64,000 nt of DNA from Streptomyces beigongshangae (lineage in GTDB: Bacteria; Actinomycetota; Actinomycetes; Streptomycetales; Streptomycetaceae), in assembly GCF_019710745.1 (NCBI RefSeq), contig NZ_JAHKJW010000014.1, positions 51,961 to 115,960 of the forward strand. The letters run 5' to 3'. The number at the start of each line of letters is the position of its first letter. The first letter of the stretch is position 1. The translations under genes were made by a program, and so were the position numbers. Under the pieces are notes generated by a model. That model did no database searches. It was not told where the DNA came from and saw only the letters and a program-made list of their open reading frames with translations. Below, piece after piece: positions 33,375-41,149 of this stretch.

Positions 33375-34667
33375 TCAGGGGGCCGATATCCGCGCCTCGA
33401 CCTCGGTGAGCACCTTCGGGGTGAAGACCCGGAGGAAGGGCACGATGACCACTGCCGCGGCCAGGGCGAAGAGACCGAACGTCACCCGGTACCCCAGCCA
33501 CTGGGCGAGCGCTCCCGACACCGCGGCACCGACGGGGATGGAGCCCCAGGAGAAGAGCCGGGCGGCGGCGCTGTAGCGGCCCATCAACTCGGCACCCACC
33601 AGGGCCTGGCTGATGCTGCGGGAGTTGACCGCCCACAGCGTGCCCCCCATGCCACCGAGGAACGCCGCCGCCCCGATCGCCCAGACGTTGCTGGTCACCG
33701 CCGGGACGGCGACCATGGAAGCGGAGAAGAAGACGTTCCCGAACATGACCCACCGCCGGCCGAGGAGCCGGTTGGCGAGGCCGACGCTCATCGTGCCCAC
33801 GACACCGCCGACGCCCAGCGCCCCCACGAGCATGCCGTAACGGTCCGCCCCCAGGCCCAGCTCCTCCGTCGCCACCAGCGGCATGAGGGCGAACCAGGCG
33901 GCCCAGCAGGTGACGAGTCCGGTGACCGACAGCGAGAGCATCCGCAGCAGCCGCTGGTTCCACAGGAACCGCAGGCCCTCGCCTATCTGCTGGTGGACGG
34001 TCGGCGTCCCCTGCCCGGACTGCCGTGGAACCCGGAACCGCCCCACCAGGAACGGCAGGATGAGGATGGCCAACGCGTATCCGCCGATGGTCGCGCCGAG
34101 CGCGAGGGAGGCGCTCGCGGCGACGAGGATGCCGCCGACGAACGGCCCGGCGAACTCGTTGCACAGTGTCTCCGCCGCCGTCACCCAGGTGTTGGCGCGC
34201 TCGCGGCCGGCCGGTGACACGGCGGTCGGCACCAGCGCCGCGGCGGACGTCAGGGCTATCACCTCGGCGACACCGAGGACCAGCCCGCCCCCGTAGAGCA
34301 GGGGGAGGTCGATCACGTCGGTCGCCACGGCGGCGAAGAGACCGAGCGCCGCGGTCATGCGCATGGTGTTGGCCAGCCACAGGAGCCTGCGGCGATCGGA
34401 CCGGTCGACCAGTACGCCCACGTGCAGCGCGACCAGCAGCCACGGCAGGGTCAGGGTGAGCAGCACGCCCGAGACCAGGGCGGGTGAGTCGGTCAGCGAG
34501 GTGGCGACGAGAGGGAGCGCCACCTTGGTGATGCCGTCGGTCAGGTTGGTCACGGCGGTGAACGACACCAGCACCCATGTGTTGCGCGTGCTGGTGTCGT
34601 CCGGGGGCGGGGGTACCTGCGGGGACCTGCCCGGCGACGTGGAGCGGGAGACCGTGGGCCCTGTCAT
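33375..34667 (-). CDS. MFS exporter (MdfA/enterobactin-exporter-like)
   Basis: A 430-residue major facilitator protein with 12 predicted membrane segments. The start of the core is NTWVLVSFTAVTNLTDGITKVALPLVA; the loop between helices 2 and 3 reads GVLVDRSDRRRLL, matching the MFS signature. Related proteins export siderophores and small antibiotics. Its position between the NRPS and ProB operons makes self-resistance or product export its likely role. ATG 34667 has GGGGAG seven bases upstream; an open frame extends further but has no coding character. Confidence 0.88.
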   Translation of the reverse strand: MTGPTVSRSTSPGRSPQVPPPPDDTSTRNTWVLVSFTAVTNLTDGITKVALPLVATSLTDSPALVSGVLLTLTLPWLLVALHVGVLVDRSDRRRLLWLANTMRMTAALGLFAAVATDVIDLPLLYGGGLVLGVAEVIALTSAAALVPTAVSPAGRERANTWVTAAETLCNEFAGPFVGGILVAASASLALGATIGGYALAILILPFLVGRFRVPRQSGQGTPTVHQQIGEGLRFLWNQRLLRMLSLSVTGLVTCWAAWFALMPLVATEELGLGADRYGMLVGALGVGGVVGTMSVGLANRLLGRRWVMFGNVFFSASMVAVPAVTSNVWAIGAAAFLGGMGGTLWAVNSRSISQALVGAELMGRYSAAARLFSWGSIPVGAAVSGALAQWLGYRVTFGLFALAAAVVIVPFLRVFTPKVLTEVEARISAP

Positions 34668-34941
34668 GAGAGCTCCCCTCCCCACGTCCACCCCGTGGCC
34701 GGGACGCGCAGCGCGACATCGGACACGTCCTGGGCAGACGGGTCCTGAACAGTTCTGAGCATGCGACGAGTATGTGCACCGGTACGGCGGGCCTGATCGA
34801 TTATGCGCCAGTACCCGTCCCGGCACAGCGAGTTGCGAAGCCGACAACCGGTGGTGAATCGGCAGCACATCGGGAGAACACCACCCCGGGCAACCATCTC
34901 CCCTTGGAAACGGCCACCGCCGAGGTGCAGGCGAGGAGACC
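34668..34941. promoter_or_regulatory. Divergent promoter region, MFS and ProB-like operons
   Basis: A gene-free 274-bp interval that must carry the promoters for both directions. It includes the plus-strand copy of the 25-bp element at 34858-34882 and short AT-rich patches around 34735-34810. Confidence 0.6.
34858..34882 (+). promoter_or_regulatory. 25-bp control element, copy upstream of the ProB-like operon
   Basis: Plus-strand sequence ATCGGCAGCACATCGGGAGA plus ACACC, identical to the inverted copy at 33231-33255. Flanking bases differ completely, so the 25 bases are the conserved unit. It ends 59 bp before the start codon of the ProB-like gene. Confidence 0.7.
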
Positions 34942-36036
34942 ATGCGGGATGACATCAGCGACGGCACCGGCAACCGGGTCGTCATCAAGGTCGGAACTTC
35001 GTCCCTGATCACTCGGGGGAAGGTGGACCCCGTCAAGCTCGACGCCCTCTGCGCGACGGTGTCGAAGGGGATCGAGGCCGGTCTGGCACCGGTGCTCGTC
35101 ACCTCGGGGGCCATCGCACTGGGCCGGACGAAGCACAGCGCTCTGGCACAGGACACGGCGGAGGCCGCACAGACCGCGGCGGCGCTCGGCCAGGGAGTGC
35201 TGTACGCCGCGCTCCAGGCCCGGTTCGCCGCGTACGGCCTGGAGACCGGGCAGATCCTGCTGACCCCGCACGATCTCGTCGCGCCGGAACGCGGTGGTGG
35301 CGTCCGTCGAACGCTCGACCTGATGCGGACGCTCGGCGCGGTGCCCGTGGTCAACGAGAACGACGCGCTGGGCGTGCGCAACAACGACGTACTGGCGGCT
35401 CTGCTCAGCGGGTACGTCGGGGCGCGGCTGCTGCTGCTGCTCACCAACGTGGCCGGCCTCTACGACGGCAACCCGCTGCTCGGTCGGGACGCCGTGCGCA
35501 TCACCGAGGTGACGGGACCGATCTCCGAGGTCGAGGCGGTGGCCGGCGGTTCCACCGGGGACGGCGGCACCGGCGGCATGCTCGTGAAACTGAGCGCCTG
35601 CTGGATCGCCACGCACGCCGGGGTCCGCACCGTGGTGGCCGATGCGACGGACCCCGCGGCCCTGGCCGCGGCCTTCCGGGGCGACGAGGTGGCGGGGACC
35701 GTCTTCCCACCGCGCACGTCCCGCTCCGTCGCACCTGGCCTCGGACGCCTGTGGCGCGCGTTCCGCAACCCCCCGAGCGGGTCCGTGGTCTGCGACGCCG
35801 CAGGGCAGCGGGCCATCGAATCGGGCCGGGCCCTGCTCGGCGGGAACATCGAGGCGGTCAAGGGGTCGTTCGGCAGCGGCGACGTCGTGGACGTCGCCGG
35901 CCCGGACTCCCGGGTGATCGCCCGCGGCAGCGTCCTGATCGGCTCGGCGGAGGCCGGGTCCGCCGCCCGGTCCGCCTCGGCATTCCTCAACGACTGTGAC
36001 TACGTACGGATTTCTGGAGGCCAGTTGTGTCGGTAA
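34942..36036 (+). CDS. Glutamate 5-kinase-like enzyme with PUA domain
   Basis: A 364-residue gamma-glutamyl kinase (ProB family). The amino-acid kinase domain shows VVIKVGTSSL, VTSGAIALG, NENDALGVRNND and TNVAGLYDGNP; DGGTGGMLVKL is the late conserved loop. A PUA domain occupies about 275-360. The usual FGDND loop is changed to VRNND, so it is a divergent copy, presumably not the housekeeping enzyme and perhaps insensitive to proline. It phosphorylates the side-chain carboxylate of glutamate or an analogue. ATG 34942 follows GAGGAG. Confidence 0.88.
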   Translation: MRDDISDGTGNRVVIKVGTSSLITRGKVDPVKLDALCATVSKGIEAGLAPVLVTSGAIALGRTKHSALAQDTAEAAQTAAALGQGVLYAALQARFAAYGLETGQILLTPHDLVAPERGGGVRRTLDLMRTLGAVPVVNENDALGVRNNDVLAALLSGYVGARLLLLLTNVAGLYDGNPLLGRDAVRITEVTGPISEVEAVAGGSTGDGGTGGMLVKLSACWIATHAGVRTVVADATDPAALAAAFRGDEVAGTVFPPRTSRSVAPGLGRLWRAFRNPPSGSVVCDAAGQRAIESGRALLGGNIEAVKGSFGSGDVVDVAGPDSRVIARGSVLIGSAEAGSAARSASAFLNDCDYVRISGGQLCR

Positions 36037-37289
36037 CTGTGTCGGTAACCGAGATCTGCCGCGCTGCCGCGGAGGCGTCCGCCTCCGTCAAGCAGTTGAC
36101 CACGGCCCGGAAGGACCAGGTCCTGCTGGACATGGCGGCCGCCGTCGAGCGCCACCGGGACGCGATCGCCAAGGCGAACGAGCAGGACGTCGGGGCCGCC
36201 CGCGCGGCCGGCGTCACCCCCACCCTCGTGGACCGTCTGACCCTCACCGAGAGCCGAATGGCCGGTCTGGTGAAGGCCATCCACAAGGTGGCCTCGCTCG
36301 CGGACCCGGTCGGTGAGGTCGTCAAGGGCTGGACCCGCCCCAACGGGCTGCTGGTCGAGCAGGTGCGGGAGCCGCTGGGCGTCATCGCCGTGATCTACGA
36401 GGCGCGGCCCAACGTCACGGCGGAGGTCGCGGCGCTCTGCCTGAAGACCGGCAACTGCGCGGTGCTGCGCGGCTCGTCCATGGCCACGGCCACCAACGCC
36501 GCGATCATGGCGGCCCTGGCGGAGGCCGTCGCCGAGCACGACGAGGTGCCCGCCGCGGCCGTCCAGCTGATATCCGACCCGTCCCGTGAAGCCGCCATGG
36601 AACTCATGCGGGCCAAGGGGTACGTCGATCTGCTGGTCCCGCGGGGCGGCCCGGAGCTGATCGCCTCCGTCGAGCGGAACGCCACCGTACCCACGGTGAT
36701 CGACGGCGCCGGCAACTGCCACACCTACATCGACGCCACCGCCGACCTGGACATCGCGACCGCGGTGACGGTCAACGCGAAGACCTCCCGGCCCAGCGTG
36801 TGCAACGCGATGGAGACCCTGCTGGTCCACGCGGATCTGGCGGAGTCCTGGCTGCCCGGCGCCCTTGAGCTGCTGACCGAGGCGGGCGTGGAGATCCGCG
36901 GCGACGAGACCGTGCGCCGGGTCTGGCCGAAGGCGGTCGCCGCGACCGAGGAGGACTGGGGCACCGAGTACCTGCGGCTCGTGCTCGCGGTCAAGGTCGT
37001 TCCCGATGCCGGCGGCGCCATCGCGCACATCCGCCGGTGGGGCACGTCCAACGCGGAGGGCATCGTGGCCAAGGACATCGACGTGGCGCGGCGCTTCACC
37101 CGGGAGGTCGACTCCGGCAGCGTCTTCGTCAACACCTCCACCCGCTACTCCGACGGCGGGGAGTTCGGTTACGGCGTCGAGATCGGCGTCTCCACCCAGA
37201 AGCTGCACGTACGGGGGCCCATGGGCCTGGACGCGCTCACCACCGTGAAGAACGTGGTGTGGGGCAGCGGTCAGACGAGGACCCTGTGA
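36027..37289 (+). CDS. Gamma-glutamyl phosphate reductase-like enzyme (ProA family)
   Basis: A 420-residue aldehyde-dehydrogenase-fold protein. The catalytic cysteine is in RPSVCNAMETLLVH; YEARPNVT, LRGSS and RGGPELI are ProA signatures. It reduces the acyl phosphate made by the preceding kinase to glutamate 5-semialdehyde, or the equivalent aldehyde of an analogue. GTG 36027 overlaps the kinase gene by ten bases and has GGAGG seven bases upstream. The first eight codons contain a 12-bp duplication (GTGTCGGTAAC twice). Confidence 0.9.
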   Translation: MSVTVSVTEICRAAAEASASVKQLTTARKDQVLLDMAAAVERHRDAIAKANEQDVGAARAAGVTPTLVDRLTLTESRMAGLVKAIHKVASLADPVGEVVKGWTRPNGLLVEQVREPLGVIAVIYEARPNVTAEVAALCLKTGNCAVLRGSSMATATNAAIMAALAEAVAEHDEVPAAAVQLISDPSREAAMELMRAKGYVDLLVPRGGPELIASVERNATVPTVIDGAGNCHTYIDATADLDIATAVTVNAKTSRPSVCNAMETLLVHADLAESWLPGALELLTEAGVEIRGDETVRRVWPKAVAATEEDWGTEYLRLVLAVKVVPDAGGAIAHIRRWGTSNAEGIVAKDIDVARRFTREVDSGSVFVNTSTRYSDGGEFGYGVEIGVSTQKLHVRGPMGLDALTTVKNVVWGSGQTRTL

Positions 37290-38479
37290 GGGGGGAACGG
37301 CCGCGCACCTCCCTGCTGATGGAGGACATCGGCCAGGCCCTGTCGGTCCAGTACAACAACCTCGTCTACGACATGAAGGCCACCGGGCAGGACATCATCA
37401 CCCTCTCCCTCGGCGAGGCGTTCTTCGACCTGCCGCTGCCGGAGTTCGGCGGGCTCACGACGCCAGCCCTGCACCACTACTCGCACTCCCGGGGAGTGCC
37501 GGAGCTGCGGCGGCTGCTGGCCAAGTACTACGAGACCAAGTTCGCGCTCCCGGTGGACCCGGACACCGAGATGATCGTCACCGCCGGATCGAAGGCCGCC
37601 ATCTACATGACGCTCATGGCCGTCCTCGACCCCGGCGACCAGGTGATCGTGCCGGAGCCGTACTGGCTGAGCTACCCGGCGCAGATCCGTATGTGCCGCG
37701 GCGAGCCGGTGATGGTCCCCCACGACGTGCCGGTCCTCGACTTCGAGCGGTTCGTCACCGCGCGCACCCGTGCCGTCATCATCAACAACCCCAACAACCC
37801 GAGCGGGCACGTCTACACCCGGGCCGAGCTGGAGCACCTGCACGAACTGGCCGACCGGCACGGACTCCTGCTGATCGTCGACGAGGCGTACAACGAGTTC
37901 ATGCCGCCGGGCACCGGGTTCCTCGCGGCCGGGGCGCTCGACCCGGACAAGGAGCACACGGTCACGGTCAACTCGATGTCGAAGAACTACGGCGTCTCGG
38001 GCTGGCGGATCGGCTACCTCATCGCCGACCAGCGGCTCACCGACGAGGTCCTGAAGATCAACCAGCACCTGGTCACCTGTGCGCCGACCCTTCTGGCCGC
38101 CTATCTCGCCGAACACTTCGACGACCTGCTGGACATCACCAGACCGCAGATCCGGCGCACCGTCGCACTGCGCAACCGCGTCGGGGCCTGGTTCGCGGAC
38201 AACGGCATCGACACCCTCCCCGGCACGTCGACGTTCTACCTCTTCGCCTCCCTGGGAGATTCCACCCTCGACTCCACCGGGTTCGCCGGCCGGCTGCTGA
38301 AGGAGAACGCGATCAGCGTGGTGCCCGGTATCGGGTACGGGGACTCGTGCGACCGCTACATCCGGGTCTCGGTGGGCAGCGAGTCCGAGGACCGCGTCAC
38401 CCGCGGCGTGACCGCGATCCGCGACCTCGTCGAGGCCACCACCCCCGCCCGCCTGCCCGCCCGCCCGGGCCCGGCGTAG
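37286..38479 (+). CDS. PLP-dependent class I/II aminotransferase
   Basis: A 397-residue fold-type I aminotransferase of the AspC/DAPAT-like group. NNPNNPSGHVYTR contacts the cofactor, and the PLP lysine is in VNSMSKNYGVSGWR. GTG 37286 overlaps the ProA-like stop codon (GTGA); ATG 37319 is a possible alternative start. Coupled to ProB- and ProA-like genes it should act on the same glutamate-derived five-carbon compound, for example removing or adding the alpha-amino group. It closes the cluster on the right. Confidence 0.88.
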   Translation: MRGERPRTSLLMEDIGQALSVQYNNLVYDMKATGQDIITLSLGEAFFDLPLPEFGGLTTPALHHYSHSRGVPELRRLLAKYYETKFALPVDPDTEMIVTAGSKAAIYMTLMAVLDPGDQVIVPEPYWLSYPAQIRMCRGEPVMVPHDVPVLDFERFVTARTRAVIINNPNNPSGHVYTRAELEHLHELADRHGLLLIVDEAYNEFMPPGTGFLAAGALDPDKEHTVTVNSMSKNYGVSGWRIGYLIADQRLTDEVLKINQHLVTCAPTLLAAYLAEHFDDLLDITRPQIRRTVALRNRVGAWFADNGIDTLPGTSTFYLFASLGDSTLDSTGFAGRLLKENAISVVPGIGYGDSCDRYIRVSVGSESEDRVTRGVTAIRDLVEATTPARLPARPGPA

Positions 38480-38508
38480 ACCGCCGGCCCGGAGGGCCGG
38501 ACACGGGG

Positions 38509-38544
38509 TGCGCCCCGGACGGACGTGAGTCCGTCCGGGGCGCA
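38509..38544. terminator. Bidirectional hairpin terminator
   Basis: A perfect 15-bp stem (left arm TGCGCCCCGGACGGA) with loop CGTGAG lies between the converging aminotransferase and deacetylase genes. It marks the right edge of the gene cluster. Confidence 0.85.
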
Positions 38545-38554
38545 GGACCCTGTA

Positions 38555-39247
38555 TCAGGGGGCCACCGCGCGCCCCGTCTGCGGGGAGATCCTTCCGGCG
38601 CACAGGCCCCGCGCGGACAGGTTCTGGGCTATGCGTGGGATCGCCGCGCGGGAGTTGGCGGACCAGTCGTGCATGAGGATGGTCTGGCCGTTGTTGAGCC
38701 GCCCGGCGGCCTGCACGACGGCGTCCGTGCTCGCGTTGTTCCAGTCCTGGGAGTCCACGTCCCAGATGATCTCGGTCAGACCGTACCTGGCCGCGACGGC
38801 CCGCACCGTCGAGTTGGTCTCGCCGTACGGCGGCCGGAACAGCTGTGGTGTACCGCCGCCCGCCGCCGCGATCGCCTGCTGGGTCCGGGAGATCTCCGAG
38901 TCGATCTGCGCCTGGCCGAGCTGGGTCAGATGCGGGTGCGTGTAGCTGTGGTTGCCGACCCACATACCGGCGTTGACCTGTGCCCGCACCTGGGACGGGT
39001 TGGCGGCGGCGTACTGGCCCTGGTTGAACATCGTGGCCCGCAGTCCGTTCCGGGTCAGCGCGTCGAGCAGGGCCGGTGTGCTGCCGGAGGGGCCGTCGTC
39101 GAAGGTGAGGCCGACGTATCCGTTGCAGGCGGCCGCCCGTGCCGGAGCCGCGTTGGCGGTGAGCGTGCCCGCGGTGGCCAGCGCGACGACGGCGAGCGCC
39201 GTCGTCACGCGGCGCGACAGGTGGCGTGTCCGGGTGATGTCGGTCAT
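38555..39247 (-). CDS. Secreted NodB-type polysaccharide deacetylase (CE4)
   Basis: A 230-residue exported enzyme. A signal peptide (residues 1-41, hydrophobic core [15 protein letters not shown], cleavage after ARA) precedes the NodB domain: LTFDDGPSG (metal Asp), NHSYTHPHL (metal His pair), RPPYG, DVDSQDW and ILMHDW. CE4 enzymes deacetylate xylan, chitin or peptidoglycan; its coupling to a GH11 xylanase (ATGA overlap) points to acetylxylan. In some Cellulomonas xylanases GH11 and NodB domains are fused in one protein; here they are two linked genes. Confidence 0.92.
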   Translation of the reverse strand: MTDITRTRHLSRRVTTALAVVALATAGTLTANAAPARAAACNGYVGLTFDDGPSGSTPALLDALTRNGLRATMFNQGQYAAANPSQVRAQVNAGMWVGNHSYTHPHLTQLGQAQIDSEISRTQQAIAAAGGGTPQLFRPPYGETNSTVRAVAARYGLTEIIWDVDSQDWNNASTDAVVQAAGRLNNGQTILMHDWSANSRAAIPRIAQNLSARGLCAGRISPQTGRAVAP

Positions 39248-39915
39248 CCCGACACCGTGATGTTGGAGTTGCCGCTGCTCTGGTAGCCCTCGGTCGCGAG
39301 GATCATGTAGTACCTGAAGTCGCCGAGGGGCATCCCCGCGCGCGTCCAGGCGTCGAAGTGGTTGCCGGTGGTGATGGTGCCGCCGGTCCTCTTCGACTGC
39401 CGGACGCTCCAGTACTGGTTGAAGGTCCTCGTGCCCTCGACGGACGGGGCGTTGTACCGCGTCGTCTGGTAGAGGTCGTACGTGCCGCCGTCGCTGGTGA
39501 CGTTGCCCTTGTACGTTCCGGTGGGCCGCCAGCTGCCCCAGCTGTCGACGACGTAGTACTCGACCAGCGGGTTGGACGTCCACCCGTAGAGGCACAGGTA
39601 GGCGTTGCCGGACGGGTTGAAGGAGCCCGAGTAGCGCACGGTCCTGCGGCTGCCGTTGCTCCAGCCCTTGCCCGCGACGAAGTTCCCGGTGTTCCTCCAG
39701 GTGGTGCCGTAGCTGCCGCCGGAGGCCAGGTTCATGGAGACCGTGCCCTGCGCGTCGGTCCAGAACGAGTAGTAGTAGCCGTTGTTGGTGCCGGTCTGGT
39801 TCGTGGTGATGACCGTGTCGGCACGGGCCGTGCCGGGCAGGGCCAGGGCGGCCCCGGCGCCCAGCAGCAGGGCGCATGCCTGCCGGCGGCTCGGCTGTGC
39901 GGGTGTGAGGTTCAT
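39244..39915 (-). CDS. Secreted GH11 endo-1,4-beta-xylanase
   Basis: A 223-residue xylanase. The Tat-type signal ([20 protein letters not shown], cleaved after ARA) indicates export in folded form. The GH11 jelly roll has the nucleophile Glu in [13 protein letters not shown] and the acid/base Glu in [19 protein letters not shown] is at the N terminus. No carbohydrate-binding module is attached. The ATG at 39915 begins at MNLTPAQPS. The last base pairs overlap the deacetylase start (ATGA), so the two are produced together. Confidence 0.94.
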   Translation of the reverse strand: MNLTPAQPSRRQACALLLGAGAALALPGTARADTVITTNQTGTNNGYYYSFWTDAQGTVSMNLASGGSYGTTWRNTGNFVAGKGWSNGSRRTVRYSGSFNPSGNAYLCLYGWTSNPLVEYYVVDSWGSWRPTGTYKGNVTSDGGTYDLYQTTRYNAPSVEGTRTFNQYWSVRQSKRTGGTITTGNHFDAWTRAGMPLGDFRYYMILATEGYQSSGNSNITVSG

Positions 39916-40005
39916 GTGCGGGTCTCCTCCGTCTTCCGCGGGCGGGGTGTGGTCGAACAGTTTTGACCTGGCCCCGTCAAGCGTCAATAGTTTCGCCCAT
40001 GATTA

Positions 40006-40016
40006 CGAAACATTCG
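40006..40016. promoter_or_regulatory. CGAAACATTCG element in the xylanase promoter
   Basis: An 11-bp CGAA-ACA-TTCG palindrome, 91 bp upstream of the xylanase start. The same sequence occurs inverted at 40135-40145 within a longer palindrome. Similar CGAAA-TTTCG elements are reported in Streptomyces xylanase promoters, from general knowledge. Confidence 0.5.
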
Positions 40017-40131
40017 TGGAGGGTGGGACGTTCGGTGATGGCTTAGTGGCTGGTCAGATGCGTCTTTGTGAGGTCCGGCGGGGGAGTCTTGGTGATGTTC
40101 GTTCGGAGGAGATCAAGAGAGGAGGGTCAAT

Positions 40132-40148
40132 CTTCGAATGTTTCGAAG
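40132..40148. promoter_or_regulatory. 17-bp palindrome, xylanase operator candidate
   Basis: CTTCGAATGTTTCGAAG: perfect 7-bp arms around TGT. It lies between the xylanase (start 39915, minus) and the enoyl-CoA hydratase stop (40230, minus), so it can only serve the xylanase-deacetylase pair. Its core is the inverse of the 40006-40016 element. Confidence 0.6.
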
Positions 40149-40229
40149 TTCTTGCGGAGCGAAGAGGGTGCGAAGGGAGCGCGGAGGGAGGTGTGGAGGG
40201 GGCGCGGAGGGGGGCCGGCGGACGCGCGG

Positions 40230-40901
40230 TCAGCCGAGGGGTTTCTCCCTGGCGGCCAGGGTCTCCAGGACCGGCCCGTACATGCGGGACTTGATCGTGC
40301 CGAGCGTCGGTCCGGCCTTGCCGGCCTGCGCCTTGGCCAGTTCGAGCGCCGTCGTGCGTACGGCGTCCTCGGCCACCGCGTGGTCGACGAGCCCGGCGGC
40401 CAGGGCGTCCTCGCCCCCGTAGCGGCGGGCCGTGACCATCGCCTCGTGCGCCGTGCGCGGGGTCAGCCGGGACTGGATCAGCGCGGACATGCCCGGGGTG
40501 AAGGGGATGTCGATGTCGGCCTCGGGTAGGCACCAGTAACCGCGGTCGGCACGCATCACCCTGAAGTCGTGGGCCAGGGAGAACATCGCCCCGGCCGCGA
40601 AGGTGTGGCCCTGCAGCGCGGCCACGGTGACCATGGGCAGGGAGAGCGTCCGCGCGAACAGCGCGTGGACTTCGGCGGCGTAGTCCTCGTACTGGTCGGC
40701 GTGGCCGAACAGCCAGTCCAGGTCCAGGCCGTTGGAGTAGAACTTGCCGGTGGCGGTGGTCACCAGGGCGCGTGGTCCCTGCGCCTTCTCGACCTCGTCC
40801 AGCGCGGCGTTCGCCGAGGCGAGCCAGTCCGGGTGGAAGCGGTTCTCGTCGTCCCCGAGGTCGAGGACGAAGACGTCGTCCTGGCGGTCGAGTGTCGGCA
40901 T
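40230..40901 (-). CDS. Enoyl-CoA hydratase/isomerase (crotonase family)
   Basis: A 223-residue crotonase-fold protein. The CoA/oxyanion-hole motifs are FYSNGLDLDWL and GHTFAAGAMFSLAHDFRVMR. It resembles the short delta3,delta2-enoyl-CoA isomerases: the usual Glu pair of hydratases is not obvious, while ADRGYWCLPEADIDIPF is isomerase-like. It would shift double bonds during unsaturated fatty-acid oxidation. The gene stands alone with a palindromic operator 15 bp before its ATG. Confidence 0.85.
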   Translation of the reverse strand: MPTLDRQDDVFVLDLGDDENRFHPDWLASANAALDEVEKAQGPRALVTTATGKFYSNGLDLDWLFGHADQYEDYAAEVHALFARTLSLPMVTVAALQGHTFAAGAMFSLAHDFRVMRADRGYWCLPEADIDIPFTPGMSALIQSRLTPRTAHEAMVTARRYGGEDALAAGLVDHAVAEDAVRTTALELAKAQAGKAGPTLGTIKSRMYGPVLETLAAREKPLG

Positions 40902-40915
40902 GGTGACTCCTTCGT

Positions 40916-40937
40916 TAGGTTACCTGTGGGTAACTTA
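40916..40937. promoter_or_regulatory. Palindromic operator candidate of the enoyl-CoA isomerase gene
   Basis: TAGGTTACC-TGTG-GGTAACTTA has 9-bp arms with one mismatch, 15-36 bp before the start codon. The position over the promoter or leader and the shape suggest a TetR- or GntR-type repressor site. Confidence 0.6.
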
Positions 40938-41035
40938 TGGTGCCCGACGTCGGCCGTGCAAGGGGTCCGGACCCGAACCCCCTCATCCGCCGTACCGGCC
41001 CTCCGCCGCACTGGCCGGTTTCCGTCTCCACCTCG

Positions 41036-41049
41036 TGGGAGCGCTTCCA
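41036..41049. promoter_or_regulatory. CebR-like operator
   Basis: TGGGAGCGCTTCCA differs by one base from the CebR palindrome TGGGAGCGCTCCCA that represses cellulase and cellobiose-uptake genes in Streptomyces until cello-oligosaccharides are present. It is 101 bp upstream of the CE1-like esterase with a CBM2 module, a fitting target. Confidence 0.8.
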
Positions 41050-41149
41050 CGAAAGTCATGGGCATGCCATGCAGCACCGTGCGGCCGGCCCCGCCGCGCG
41101 GCGCTGCCGCACCGCGCCACCCCCACAGCCGTGATCCGAAGGGACGGAC

